Assembly (NCBI RefSeq): GCF_014644435.1
Contig: NZ_BMKR01000004.1
Span: forward strand, 186,001-250,000
DNA length: 64,000 nt
Direction: 5' to 3'
Source: Paenibacillus albidus
GTDB taxonomy: Bacteria > Bacillota > Bacilli > Paenibacillales > Paenibacillaceae
Program-made: the position numbers and the translations under genes
The notes under the pieces: generated by a model
What the model was told of the DNA's origin: nothing
Database searches by the model: none
Seen by the model: only the letters and a program-made list of their open reading frames with translations
In this document: positions 35,038 through 43,938 of the stretch, one piece after another
How the letters are laid out: each line of letters starts with the position of its first letter
Numbering within the stretch: the first letter of the stretch is position 1

Positions 35038-35757
35038 ATGTTGCGAGTGGAAAAGGTAAGTCATACTTTCAAAAACGGCAGTGAGACCACCTCGGTGCTT
35101 CATGACATCAACTTTGCCGTAAAGCAGGGAGAGATGGTGGCCCTGCTGGGCAGTTCGGGTTCGGGTAAATCTACGATGCTGAACCTGATGGCCGGGCTGA
35201 TGAAGCCGACTGAAGGCCATATTTTTATCGCTGACCATGACTTGGTGAAGATGAGCGAGAACAAATTGTCCGTGTTCCGGCGTAAGCATATCGGATTTAT
35301 TTTTCAGGCTTATGAGCTCATCACCAGCTTGACCGTGCGTGAGAATGTGGAGCTGCCGCTGGTATTCCAGTCGGTAGCACCCTCGATACGCAAGCAGAAA
35401 GCAATGGCTTTGCTGGAGAATGTGGGGATTCCCGACAAGGCGGATTTATTCCCATCCCAGCTGTCCGGGGGCCAGCAGCAGCGTGTCAGTATAGCGCGTT
35501 CCCTGATTACGGAGCCCTCCGTTATCTTTGCCGATGAGCCTACGGGAAATTTGGATTCGAAGACCGAAAAGGAAATTATCGGTATTTTGCTGAATTTGAA
35601 CAAAAAAATGAAGACGACCTTCATTGTCGTTACCCATGACCAGGAGGTTGCGGAGCAGATGCAGCGGATCTTTACGCTTCGAGACGGTTATATGATTACT
35701 AAGAAGCAAACCCCTGCCGAACCGGAGTCCGAAGGGGGTGAAGTCCATGCGGATTAG
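35038..35757 (+). CDS. MacB/LolD-type ABC ATPase
   Basis: A 239-residue ATPase with Walker [10 protein letters not shown] (38-46), signature [15 protein letters not shown], Walker [14 protein letters not shown] and a switch His in VVTHD. The [14 protein letters not shown] stretch is characteristic of the LolD/MacB group that works with FtsX-type permeases by mechanotransmission rather than by classic transport. AAGGAG lies 8 bp before ATG 35038. Its last 11 bases overlap the permease gene. Confidence 0.92.
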   Translation: MLRVEKVSHTFKNGSETTSVLHDINFAVKQGEMVALLGSSGSGKSTMLNLMAGLMKPTEGHIFIADHDLVKMSENKLSVFRRKHIGFIFQAYELITSLTVRENVELPLVFQSVAPSIRKQKAMALLENVGIPDKADLFPSQLSGGQQQRVSIARSLITEPSVIFADEPTGNLDSKTEKEIIGILLNLNKKMKTTFIVVTHDQEVAEQMQRIFTLRDGYMITKKQTPAEPESEGGEVHAD

Positions 35758-37141
35758 TGATATCACCCGGCTGGCCTGGGATCAGATCAAGCGGCGGAAG
35801 GTCGTCACAGGTTTGTGTATGGCAGGTCTCTCCATTGGCTGTGCCGCCATTATTGTGGCACTTAGCATCGGGGACTCCGCCCAGAGTTACGCCGACCGGG
35901 AAGTGAACCGCAATTTCAAAATGGATGAAATTACGGTCAGGCCGAATGAAGGCATTCCGGGGCAGGGCGGAGGTTCGGGAGCCGGAAATTCCGCCAATAA
36001 GTTTGACCCGGGCCGGCTGACCCGCCAAAAAGTGGAGATTATCCAGAAGTTAAATCATGTGACCGCTGCGGCTCCCTTTCAGGAAGTGGGCTATGTCCAA
36101 ATGCTTACGGTGGATAACAAGATTTCGGATGCGCAGATCATCGGTACAGATCTGAGTTTGTTAACCAAATATGGGAATAAATTCAAACAGGGTGGGCCCT
36201 CCGATACCTTGGGTGGCGTTATTCTCAACTATGGGGCTACTCTGGGCCTGATCGATTCGGAAACGCGGAAAAATCTCTACGAGAAGATGAATGGCACCTA
36301 CGATCCGAAGGTGATGGAGCAATATGACAGCTTAAGCAGGCTTCCATCCGACATGTATCAGCAGCAGATTCAGCTGCAAGCGCCGGATATGGCCTCACAA
36401 ACAGGAAAAATGCTGACAAGCTCTCAGATGCGGGTTATTGGTACACTGGCGCTTCCGAGTGGCATGGACGAGAATATGGCCATGTATGACAAGAAAATTT
36501 ATGTTTCCCTGGAGACCGCAGAGCAGCTCTCAGAGGAGCTTAAATTAAATGCGAACAACGGCGCGGATAGCAGCAGCAGCTCGAAAACCGGAGTTTTCAA
36601 CTCGGCCATTGTCAAAGTGGACAGTGTGGATAACATCGTCCAGGTAGAGAAGCTGGTCCAAAAGCTGACTCTTCAGACCAGTACAAATCTGTTCCAGAAA
36701 GAACAGCTTGCCGAAACCTTTAGCATGTTCAAAAAAGTGGCGCTCGGAATCGGTGTGTTCATTCTGATCATCGCTTCCATCTCAATTATTGTAGCAATGA
36801 CCATGTCTACCCATCAGCGGCGGCGCCAGATTGGCATAATGAAGGTACTGGGTGCCAATATGGGGCAGATCCGGAACATGTTCATTACAGAAGCTGCATT
36901 GCTGGGACTACTGGGCGGATTGCTCGGCATTGGATTTTCCTATCTGATCGTATCAGGCATCAACAAGCTTGTCGGAACAGGCGGCGGATTCGGCGGCGGA
37001 GAAGCTCTGGTCATTTACATTCCGCTCTCCACGCTTCCGGTCGGTATAGCTTTTGCCATCATGACGGGAATTATATCAGGCATTTATCCGGCAATCAGCG
37101 CATCCAGAACCAATGCGCTCACCGCGATCAAACGGGATTAG
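35747..37141 (+). CDS. FtsX-like (MacB-type) ABC permease
   Basis: A 464-residue product from ATG 35747, with GAAGGGGG 9 bp upstream and an overlap with the ATPase gene. One N-terminal helix (about 19-40) is followed by an extracellular domain of about 300 residues that includes a Gly-rich loop and a Ser run, then three C-terminal helices containing IGVFILIIASISIIVAMTMS and the RQIGIMKVLGANMGQIRNMF coupling region, typical of MacB. With the adaptor encoded next it forms a YknXYZ-like tripartite system. Confidence 0.9.
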   Translation: MRISDITRLAWDQIKRRKVVTGLCMAGLSIGCAAIIVALSIGDSAQSYADREVNRNFKMDEITVRPNEGIPGQGGGSGAGNSANKFDPGRLTRQKVEIIQKLNHVTAAAPFQEVGYVQMLTVDNKISDAQIIGTDLSLLTKYGNKFKQGGPSDTLGGVILNYGATLGLIDSETRKNLYEKMNGTYDPKVMEQYDSLSRLPSDMYQQQIQLQAPDMASQTGKMLTSSQMRVIGTLALPSGMDENMAMYDKKIYVSLETAEQLSEELKLNANNGADSSSSSKTGVFNSAIVKVDSVDNIVQVEKLVQKLTLQTSTNLFQKEQLAETFSMFKKVALGIGVFILIIASISIIVAMTMSTHQRRRQIGIMKVLGANMGQIRNMFITEAALLGLLGGLLGIGFSYLIVSGINKLVGTGGGFGGGEALVIYIPLSTLPVGIAFAIMTGIISGIYPAISASRTNALTAIKRD

Positions 37142-37172
37142 ACATTTATAAGTTGAAAGGAAGCTGGGCGTG

Positions 37173-38264
37173 ATGAAAAGGATTATCAAGTGGATCATAT
37201 TTGCGTTGATCATCTTGGGAGCAGGGTATTTCCTGTACACCCAAATGAATAAGCCTACAGCAGAGATGGAGAATATTGAACCGCCGCAAGTCATTAGCTT
37301 TGAAGTGACCCAAGAGACAGTGACCAGCTCCGTCCAGGTCAAGGGGAAATCGAAGTATCAGAACGAGACGCGTGTATATGCGCCATTTGCATCCAAGGTC
37401 AAGAATTGGAAAGTGGAAAACGGTGGACAGGTGAAGAAAGGCGATGTGCTGTACAGCCTGGACCAGGAAGCTCTGGAGAATGAAATTGCCACTGCTGAAG
37501 CTGCCATCAAAAAGGCAAAGCTGGAGGCGGAGCTGAATACCTTTGTAAGCCAGCAGGAAGAGGAGAACGCCGTGCTTGGAGCGACAGAGGCCGAGCGGTT
37601 AAAAGTGCTTGCCGCACAGGAAACGGCACGCCTGGGCAATGAGCTGAATGAGGTTAACGCCAATATTCAAGCGCGGGAACTGGAAGAGAAAAAGGCCAGG
37701 CTCCAGACAGCGATTTATCGTGCGCCTGCTTCAGGGATCTTTCTCTTCGATAATTCAAGCGAACGTCCGCAAGCCGTAACGGACAACCAGTATATTGGCA
37801 AGATTGTAGACCTCAGCAAGCTGGAATTTATAGCTCAGGTGGGGGAGCAGGATGTTTTCCGAATTAAGAAGGGCATGAAAGTCAAGGTCAAATTGACAGC
37901 CATGAAGGAGCTTACATTGACCGGTGAGGTGACCAAGGTAGCGAAATTTGCCACGGCCACCTCCGGGGAGAACAATGCCAGCACTAGCTCAACACCGCAG
38001 TTTGAAGTCGTCATCTCCCTGCAGCCTGACGAACACCTCATAGGCGGACTTAGTCTCAACGGAGAGATTGAAACCACCCGCAAAGAGAATGCCGTTGTCG
38101 TATCGAGCATAGCCATCCAGCATGAAGGGGATCTCTCCTATGTTATGCTGGACAAGGGCAATGGCCAATACGAACGTACCGAGATCAAAACCGGGCTGGA
38201 GACTAGTGACAACACCGAAGTGCTGTCAGGACTGAAGGTTGGGGACAAGGTAGTGCTGCAGTAA
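37173..38264 (+). CDS. Membrane fusion/adaptor protein (HlyD/MacA family)
   Basis: A 363-residue product from ATG 37173 (GTG 37170 is an alternative). One N-terminal anchor (IIKWIIFALIILGAGYFLY) is followed by a split lipoyl domain (YAPFASKVKNWKVENGGQVKKGDVLYSLD ... RAPASGIF), a coiled coil of about 85 residues between the halves, and beta-barrel and C-terminal parts (GLKVGDKVVLQ). In Gram-positives such adaptors sit on the outer face and contact the permease. It is the fourth gene of the operon that begins with the secreted repeat protein. Confidence 0.9.
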   Translation: MKRIIKWIIFALIILGAGYFLYTQMNKPTAEMENIEPPQVISFEVTQETVTSSVQVKGKSKYQNETRVYAPFASKVKNWKVENGGQVKKGDVLYSLDQEALENEIATAEAAIKKAKLEAELNTFVSQQEEENAVLGATEAERLKVLAAQETARLGNELNEVNANIQARELEEKKARLQTAIYRAPASGIFLFDNSSERPQAVTDNQYIGKIVDLSKLEFIAQVGEQDVFRIKKGMKVKVKLTAMKELTLTGEVTKVAKFATATSGENNASTSSTPQFEVVISLQPDEHLIGGLSLNGEIETTRKENAVVVSSIAIQHEGDLSYVMLDKGNGQYERTEIKTGLETSDNTEVLSGLKVGDKVVLQ

Positions 38265-38283
38265 ATTATCACTGCTTATTGAT

Positions 38284-39648
38284 TTATTCAGGAATCGTGT
38301 GGGACCAGTTCACAACATCTTTGTTAAGTTTGTTCAGGTCAGGAACAGCTACCGGTTCATCGCTTAGAGCGTATCTGGCTTTCAGGCTTAATATCCGGTT
38401 GACACTTTCGTCAATGCGCGACTCGGCAATGGTCCCGTTCCTGACACTGAGCAGCAGCGCCTCACGCACTTTCCGTTCATTGCTGTATTCATGGGCGATC
38501 AGGAGGATATCGCTGCCTGCCTGGACCGTGTCCACAGCAGCTTCTGCCAGATCATAATTCTTCAGAATGGCACCCATGGTCAGGTCGTCAGTAATCACAA
38601 CCCCTTGGTAACCCATAACCCCGCGCAGCTGCTCTCCGATAATAATCGGGGACAGCGATGCGGGTTTGTCCTTGTCCAGTTGGGGGAACAAAATATGTGC
38701 AACCATTACCGCAGCCGCATTCTCCTTGATGGCCGCCTGAAAAGGCAGCCATTCCAGCTTGGAGAGCTCGGCTGCGGTTTTGTTCACCACAGGGAGCTCC
38801 AGATGCGAGTCTACCGAAGTATCGCCATGTCCGGGGAAATGCTTAACGACCGGCACAACCCCTTCGCTCTCGATGCCTTTCATCTCAGCGATACCAAGCT
38901 TGGTTACCAGGGGGGCATTGCTGCCGAACGAACGGTCTCCAATGACCGGATTATCCGGGTTGCTGTTAATATCCAGCACCGGCGCAAAGTTCATGTTGAA
39001 CCCTGCGGCAAGTACCTGCCGGGCGAGCAGGCTCCCCATCATCCGGGCTGATTGAGGGTCATTGGTTCTGCCGACCTTGCCGTTTGCAGGAATAGAGGCA
39101 TACTCCGCCGGCATCCGGCTGACTTTGCCGCCTTCCTGGTCCACACTCATGAACAACGGGACAGGGTTGCTTTTATTGCTTTGTTTCAGCGCATTCACCA
39201 GACTGACCATGCCATCCAGTCCTTTAATATTGTCAGCATACAAAATGATGCCGCCAACCTTGTCTTCAGCAATCATCCTTTGGGTTTCCGGGTCAGGTTG
39301 AGTACCGTCAATCCCGACCAGGAGCATTTGGCCGATCTTATCCTCCAGGGTCATGGCAGCTATTGTCAGCGCTACAGGATCATTATTGCCGGCGGTCTGG
39401 GCTGGAGCCTCTTCATTACGCGGCGGCGTGGTAGTCTTGTCCGTTGGCGAAGGGATAACCGAAGGAAGCGGTGTTGCCGCCGAAGCAGAAGGAAGAGGCA
39501 CGTGTGAAGCACTTCCCTCAAGGCTGCCCGCGCTGTTGCAGCCGGCGAGTATACTCAAGGTCAGAGCCAGAAAGGCTGTAGCCAGCAAGCGGGCTTGTCT
39601 CGGTTGCTGTTTGATGTACTGCTTAATACGTAAGCTTGGCGATAACAT
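38284..39648 (-). CDS. nagZ: Beta-N-acetylglucosaminidase lipoprotein (GH3, NagZ type)
   Basis: A 454-residue protein. The signal sequence ends in the lipobox ILAGC (Cys 37), so it is anchored outside the cell, as in B. subtilis NagZ (YbbD). A Ser/Pro/Thr-rich linker leads to a GH3 domain: LFMSVDQEGGKVSRM, KHFPGHGDTSVDSH (with the His/Asp pair used as general acid in this subgroup) and ITDDLTMGAI, which holds the nucleophile Asp. It should release GlcNAc from cell-wall muropeptides during recycling. It converges with the adaptor gene, 19 bp away, without a visible terminator. Confidence 0.92.
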   Translation of the reverse strand: MLSPSLRIKQYIKQQPRQARLLATAFLALTLSILAGCNSAGSLEGSASHVPLPSASAATPLPSVIPSPTDKTTTPPRNEEAPAQTAGNNDPVALTIAAMTLEDKIGQMLLVGIDGTQPDPETQRMIAEDKVGGIILYADNIKGLDGMVSLVNALKQSNKSNPVPLFMSVDQEGGKVSRMPAEYASIPANGKVGRTNDPQSARMMGSLLARQVLAAGFNMNFAPVLDINSNPDNPVIGDRSFGSNAPLVTKLGIAEMKGIESEGVVPVVKHFPGHGDTSVDSHLELPVVNKTAAELSKLEWLPFQAAIKENAAAVMVAHILFPQLDKDKPASLSPIIIGEQLRGVMGYQGVVITDDLTMGAILKNYDLAEAAVDTVQAGSDILLIAHEYSNERKVREALLLSVRNGTIAESRIDESVNRILSLKARYALSDEPVAVPDLNKLNKDVVNWSHTIPE

Positions 39649-39684
39649 AGGGCAGATGTATCCTTTCCTCAGGCATATAATATA

Positions 39685-39712
39685 ACTATAACGCCTGCTG
39701 TGAGTTTGACAA
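39685..39712 (-). promoter_or_regulatory. Candidate sigma-A promoter of nagZ
   Basis: On the minus strand TTGTCA (39712-39707) is followed by a 16-bp spacer and TATAGT (39690-39685), about 37 bp before the nagZ start. Confidence 0.55.
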
Positions 39713-39829
39713 GGAAAATACCTTTATCGGCCAGCTGGGATGCCAGGGCACTTGCTGACATTCTGGCACGATGATAAGATGGAGGAGACCACTTACATAC
39801 CAAACTTTGAAGAACGAGGTGACTGTCCA

Positions 39830-40336
39830 ATGAAGGATGGATTATTAGTAAACGCCCTAAATGAACAAATGAATTTTGAATTTTATTCGGCTCACGTATA
39901 TCTTGCTATGGCGGCTTATTGTTCCGGTGAAAGCCTGGACGGTTTCGCTAATTTCTTTTTGGTACAGGCTGAAGAAGAACGGTTCCATGCCATGAAGATC
40001 TATAAATTCCTCAATGACCGCGATCACCGGGCCACACTCGCCGCGTTGCCGCAGCCAAAGAATGAATATACCTCTATGCTGGATGCCTTTGAGCATGCCT
40101 TTGCCCATGAACAACAGAACACCAAGAAATTCTATCACCTGGCTGACCTTGCTCTGGACGAACGCGAACATGCGACCATCTACTTTCTGAAATGGTTCAT
40201 TGATGAGCAAGTGGAAGAAGAAGCGCTGTTCAGCAACATTATTGCCAAGCTCAAACGCATCGAAACAGACAGCAATGCCTTCTATATGCTGGATGCCGAG
40301 TTCGCCGGCCGCTCTTTTACACCGCCGGCCGAATAA
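39830..40336 (+). CDS. Ferritin
   Basis: A 168-residue four-helix iron-storage protein from ATG 39830 (GAGGTG 9 bp upstream; earlier in-frame ATGs lack a site). NEQMNFEFYSAHVYLAMAAY carries the first ferroxidase Glu, QAEEERFHAMKIYKFL the Glu-x-x-His pair and DEREHATIYFLKWFIDEQVEEE the remaining ligands. It oxidises Fe(II) and stores ferric iron in a 24-mer shell. Length and lack of haem ligands fit a non-haem FtnA-type ferritin. No Fur or PerR box is evident by eye. It forms a single-gene unit with a very stable terminator. Confidence 0.94.
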   Translation: MKDGLLVNALNEQMNFEFYSAHVYLAMAAYCSGESLDGFANFFLVQAEEERFHAMKIYKFLNDRDHRATLAALPQPKNEYTSMLDAFEHAFAHEQQNTKKFYHLADLALDEREHATIYFLKWFIDEQVEEEALFSNIIAKLKRIETDSNAFYMLDAEFAGRSFTPPAE

Positions 40337-40357
40337 CAGGGTCCAGGTTCGCTACAA

Positions 40358-40398
40358 GCCCAATTTCTCAATGAAACAGCTGAGAAATTGGGCTTTTT
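40358..40398 (+). terminator. Terminator of the ferritin gene
   Basis: GCCCAATTTCTCA (40358-40370) and its exact complement TGAGAAATTGGGC (40381-40393) form a perfect 13-bp stem followed by TTTTT. Confidence 0.95.
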
Positions 40399-40444
40399 TG
40401 TGTTGCTCCAATAACACCCGTAGTAATTCCAGGTATTGGGTATC

Positions 40445-40494
40445 TTGCTTTACCAGGAAGAATGGAATATAATTTACCTACCGGTAAGTAAATT
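40445..40494 (+). promoter_or_regulatory. Promoter and palindromic operator of the TetR gene
   Basis: TTGCTT (40445-40450), a 17-bp spacer and a perfect TATAAT (40468-40473). Overlapping the -10 and extending downstream (40471-40494) is a 24-bp palindrome with arms AATTTACCTACC and GGTAAGTAAATT, one mismatch per half. TTACYTACCGGTARGTAA is the usual form of a TetR/AcrR operator, so the regulator encoded next very probably represses itself here. Confidence 0.8.
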
Positions 40495-40510
40495 ATAGGA
40501 GGTCTTGGGA

Positions 40511-41098
40511 ATGGGGAACAAAGAAAACACGCATAAAAATATTGTGGAAACTGCATTCAAAATGTTTTCTGACAACGGTTTTGATAAAACAAGCTTGTCG
40601 ATGATTGCCAAAGAGGTTGGGATATCCAAACCGGCCATTTATTATTATTTTGAGTCAAAGGAGCAATTAATCGATTATATATTCGACGAAATCTGCAAGG
40701 AAATCGAACATCAAAACGATTTTTCATTGGACCGTATTTCGATCGATAACTTTGAAGCAGAACTGATCTCGATTGGCTATCGGATGATAGAAGAGCATGA
40801 GCATGATGAATATTTTAATAAAATTTTTAACGAATATATCCTATTGGCATCCCGGAATGAGAAATATCGGAATCGGCTGTATGAGATACAAAAAGGTTAT
40901 TTAACAACCTATTATGACCTATTGAAATTCGGTGTGGAGATTGGGGCAGTATCTGCTGGAAATATAGAATCGAAAGCCAATCTGCTCGGGATGCTTATCG
41001 ATAATATTGGCAACTTCATGTTAACGGGATTTCAACTGGATTACAGGGGGATTTGGAAAGAAGCTGTCACAAGTGTTCTAAAGGAGGATAAATCATGA
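40511..41098 (+). CDS. TetR-family transcriptional repressor
   Basis: A 195-residue product from ATG 40511 (AGGAGG 8 bp upstream; the in-frame TTG at 40505 is too close). The N-terminal HTH reads IVETAFKMFSDNGFDKTS, LSMIAKEVGISKPAIYYYFESKEQL. The remaining helices form the ligand-binding and dimer domain with no family-specific motif I can name. Base use is more AT-rich than in the neighbours. It overlaps the next gene by 4 bp (ATGA), so the membrane protein encoded there is its likely target function. Confidence 0.92.
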   Translation: MGNKENTHKNIVETAFKMFSDNGFDKTSLSMIAKEVGISKPAIYYYFESKEQLIDYIFDEICKEIEHQNDFSLDRISIDNFEAELISIGYRMIEEHEHDEYFNKIFNEYILLASRNEKYRNRLYEIQKGYLTTYYDLLKFGVEIGAVSAGNIESKANLLGMLIDNIGNFMLTGFQLDYRGIWKEAVTSVLKEDKS

Positions 41099-42186
41099 CG
41101 GTTTCATCTCCAACCAAACGTGTTGAAGGACTGGATTTTGCCAGAGCCCTGGCTTTGTTCGGAATGCTAATTGTCAACTTTGCTGTGATCACGGGAGTTG
41201 AAGGAAAGGGCTCAGACTGGCTTATCCGGTTTACAGGTATTTTTCAGGGCAGGGCTGCGGCGGCATTTGTTATGCTGGCGGGTATCGGAGTTGCATTGAT
41301 GACAAGAAAAGTCAGAAACAATGCTTCACCCGCAAGTATTCGCAGCACCCGCCTGGATTTATGGAAACGTTCAGCTTTTTTATTGGTGTCAGGTCTGCTT
41401 TTATATGCTGTAGGCTGGACGGGAGACATTCTTCACTATTATGGCGTGTACATGTTCATTGCAGCTTTTTTAATCACGGTTCCCCGGAAGGTTGTTATTG
41501 TGGCAGCAAGCGGTGTTGTGATCATGGCTCAAACCATGCAAGTGACATTCAACTATATGAACGGATGGCACCCGGAACAGCCTTTTATGGAATATCTCGA
41601 CTTCTGGACGGTGGAAGGATTTTTAAGAAATCTGCTGTTTAACGGTTACCATCCGGTATTTCCGTGGATTTGTTTCTTTTTGATCGGTATGGTCATTGGC
41701 AGGCTGGATTTATCTAACCCCTTAGTAAGAAAAAAGCTCCTTGTGACTTCATTGCTATCAGCAATTATAGTAGAATCTTTATCCCGGATTCTATTGCAAA
41801 CGTCGCTTTCGGTGCTGGATGTGGAAAGTGCTGAATACTTGTTTCAGACCGGCCCGGTTCCGCCCAATCTTTTCTATATCTTATCCAACTCCTCTACTGC
41901 ACTTGTTGTGATTATCCTATCTGTCTATTTTGCTGAGAGGTTTGCCGGACATTGGTTTACCAACGCTATTGTGAACACCGGCCAAATGACCTTAACCCAT
42001 TATGTCAGCCATGTCCTGATCGGGATTGGGCTCCTATCCTTCTTAAATCGACTGCAGAACCAGTCACTGGCTTTTTCACTCCTGTTCTCCTGTTTGTTTT
42101 TTGCTGCAAGTATCTTATTCTCTGTGTTATGGAAAAGAAAATTCACTAGAGGCCCTATGGAGCTGCTTATGAGAAAAATATGCTAA
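41095..42186 (+). CDS. DUF418/HGSNAT-like multi-pass membrane protein
   Basis: A 363-residue protein with about ten membrane helices. It opens with RVEGLDFARALALFGMLIVNF, the signature of the DUF418/YeiB and heparan-glucosaminide acetyltransferase-like group, and contains FPWICFFLIGMVIGRLDL and NTGQMTLTHYVSHVLIG as expected. These proteins are thought to pass acyl groups or substrates across the membrane; no substrate is known for this one. It is co-transcribed with the TetR repressor, which suggests a role induced by a toxic or membrane-active compound. Confidence 0.83.
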   Translation: MTVSSPTKRVEGLDFARALALFGMLIVNFAVITGVEGKGSDWLIRFTGIFQGRAAAAFVMLAGIGVALMTRKVRNNASPASIRSTRLDLWKRSAFLLVSGLLLYAVGWTGDILHYYGVYMFIAAFLITVPRKVVIVAASGVVIMAQTMQVTFNYMNGWHPEQPFMEYLDFWTVEGFLRNLLFNGYHPVFPWICFFLIGMVIGRLDLSNPLVRKKLLVTSLLSAIIVESLSRILLQTSLSVLDVESAEYLFQTGPVPPNLFYILSNSSTALVVIILSVYFAERFAGHWFTNAIVNTGQMTLTHYVSHVLIGIGLLSFLNRLQNQSLAFSLLFSCLFFAASILFSVLWKRKFTRGPMELLMRKIC

Positions 42187-42351
42187 AAGTTTACCTAGGG
42201 CAAACAATATTACATCATACAACACAATTCCTGCCGCTCAACTCTCTTTGGCAGAGTGAACTATTGCGCGGGTCGGCAACACTGTTTCTCTAGACCCACC
42301 CGATTCCCGGAGTGTAGTATAGAACAATACTATTCTTTGGGGGTTCTTTTG

Positions 42352-43215
42352 TTGGAAAATTACAGTGACATTAAACAAGGCGAAAGGGGCGCTTGGCTTA
42401 GTATAGCTGCGTACATCCTGCTGGCTGCCATCAAGCTGATGATTGGGGCCGCTTCAGGCTCGCAGGCATTGCATGCGGATGGTCTGAATAACAGTACGGA
42501 TATTGTAGCTTCCATAGCGGTTCTGGTTGGGCTCAAGATTTCCCGCCGGCCTCCGGATTCCAACCACAGCTATGGGCATTTCAGAGCAGAGACCGTCGCT
42601 TCTTTAATTGCTTCCTTTATTATGTTCGCTGTAGGTTTTCAGGTACTGTATCAGGGGGTAAACAAGTTCATCCAACCCGTGATGGAGCAGCCGGATTTGC
42701 TCGCAGCCTGGACGGCAGCCGGCTGCGCGGTTGTTATGATGGGGGTATATATGTACAACATCCGGCTTGCGCGCAGAATCAACAGCAATGCAATACAGGC
42801 GGTGGCTCAGGATAACCGCTCGGATGCGCTGGTCAGTGCAGGTGCTTTTATCGGCATTCTGGGTTCCCAGTTCGGCTTGCCCTGGCTTGACCCGCTGACC
42901 GCGTCGCTCGTAGGTCTGATGATCTGCAAAACGGCCTGGGATATTTTCCGCAAGGCAACACATGATCTGACGGATGGTTTTGACGCCGATGAGCTGGAGC
43001 AAATGAAGCTGACTGTGGCCGAAATAGATGGGGTAAGGTCTATTAAGGAGATCAAAGCCCGAATCCATGGCAATAATGTTCTGGTGGATACGACGGTGCT
43101 TGTCAATCCGGAGCTGAATGTGGTGCAGAGCCATGATATTACCGAAGCGATTGAAGACCAGCTCAAGCATCGCCATCGGGTCTCCAACGTTCATGTGCAT
43201 ATTGAACCCATTTAA
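42352..43215 (+). CDS. Cation diffusion facilitator (CDF) metal efflux protein
   Basis: A 287-residue product. I chose TTG 42352 because GGGGG stands 8 bp upstream and conserved sequence begins just after it; a longer reading from 42256 has no ribosome site. Six membrane helices are visible, with metal-site Asp residues in HADGLNNSTDIVAS (helix 2) and QDNRSDALVSAG (helix 5), then a cytosolic domain ending in HVHIEPI. It exchanges Zn, Mn or Fe for protons; the Asp-rich sites may favour Mn, as in the MneP/MneS type, but this is tentative. I see no yybP-type riboswitch in the 165 bp upstream. Confidence 0.9.
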   Translation: MENYSDIKQGERGAWLSIAAYILLAAIKLMIGAASGSQALHADGLNNSTDIVASIAVLVGLKISRRPPDSNHSYGHFRAETVASLIASFIMFAVGFQVLYQGVNKFIQPVMEQPDLLAAWTAAGCAVVMMGVYMYNIRLARRINSNAIQAVAQDNRSDALVSAGAFIGILGSQFGLPWLDPLTASLVGLMICKTAWDIFRKATHDLTDGFDADELEQMKLTVAEIDGVRSIKEIKARIHGNNVLVDTTVLVNPELNVVQSHDITEAIEDQLKHRHRVSNVHVHIEPI

Positions 43216-43230
43216 AGAGGATCACGAGGA

Positions 43231-43258
43231 GCTGCCAGGATGACCTGGCGGCTTTTTT
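43231..43258 (+). terminator. Terminator of the CDF gene
   Basis: GCTGCCAGG, loop ATGA, CCTGGCGGC (one G-U pair), then TTTTTT. Confidence 0.92.
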
Positions 43259-43849
43259 GTTGTATAGGAAATGATGCAATGCCCAAAATGTGGATATCTT
43301 GGAACCTTCAGATGATATAGCGGTGCAGTGGGATTGGGCTCCATCCGCGGAGTGAAGCGGACAGAGAAGACCTTATTTTGAGAAAAAGTCTGCTTTCCTG
43401 GGGGATTCGGACTCAGGAGCCGTTATATCGTTCGATTGAGCCTAGAATGAAGGGAGATAGGACAATTAGCGGAATCTCTGTCCGATTATCCTGCTGAATA
43501 GCCGAATCCTCCCCAATAGCGGAATCTCTGTCCGTTTGTCCTGCTAAATAGCCGAATCCTCCCCAATAGATTTCCTGTCCACATCAGCCGCGGATAGATC
43601 GTGAAGGGACCGCATCATGTCCGCAGAGGGACCCACGCAAAATCGCACGGTCAACAATGCATGTCCTAACCTTAGCTTATGGGCGAGAGTTGTGCGCATT
43701 GTACAACAATGTGAGTTCTATGCAAGCCAAATGACGATAATCTTGCCTATTGTTCAATAACCATCCGGGCCTAGTTAAGCTCCGAGTTGTTATTCACCCG
43801 TTAGGGTGATTTTGTTCTTGTGCTGAACATGGATCTTCACCGTCAGAGG
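43259..43849. other. Gene-free stretch of about 590 bp
   Basis: No open frame with a ribosome binding site and no recognisable family. It contains the 50-bp repeat at 43467-43577 and a small palindrome, TCCGCGGA, near 43348. The remainder shows no structure I can name. Confidence 0.5.
43467..43577. repeat. Tandem 50-bp repeat, two full units and a partial third
   Basis: TAGCGGAATCTCTGTCCG begins at 43467 and 43517, each followed by TCCTGCTRAATAGCCGAATCC and TCCCCAA; a third start at 43567 decays after a few bases (TAGATTTCCTGTCC). The two full units differ at about four positions. GATAGGACAATTAG just before the first unit may be a decayed earlier copy. The sequence is unrelated to the 51-bp family, although both contain CGGAA and tandem periods near 50. 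Confidence 0.85.
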
Positions 43850-43894
43850 TTGACTTTTACCTATCAACCATGTATATAATAACACTATGTTATT
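43850..43894 (+). promoter_or_regulatory. Promoter and palindromic operator of the NrtR-like gene
   Basis: TTGACT (43850-43855) with TATATA (43873-43878) at 17 bp, or TATAAT (43875-43880) at 19 bp. Overlapping the -10 end is the perfect inverted repeat AATAACA-CTA-TGTTATT (43878-43894), the position expected for autorepression. A weaker AATA-AGA-TATT lies just downstream. Confidence 0.65.
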
Positions 43895-43938
43895 AACAAT
43901 AAGATATTATCTAATAAAACACTCAAGGAGCCTAAACT

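Noticed and set aside
42187..42351. Manganese (yybP-ykoY) riboswitch before the CDF gene
   Set aside because: The conserved loops of that class are absent; only a short GGGTC/GACCC stem and AGTAT/ATACT repeat are seen.
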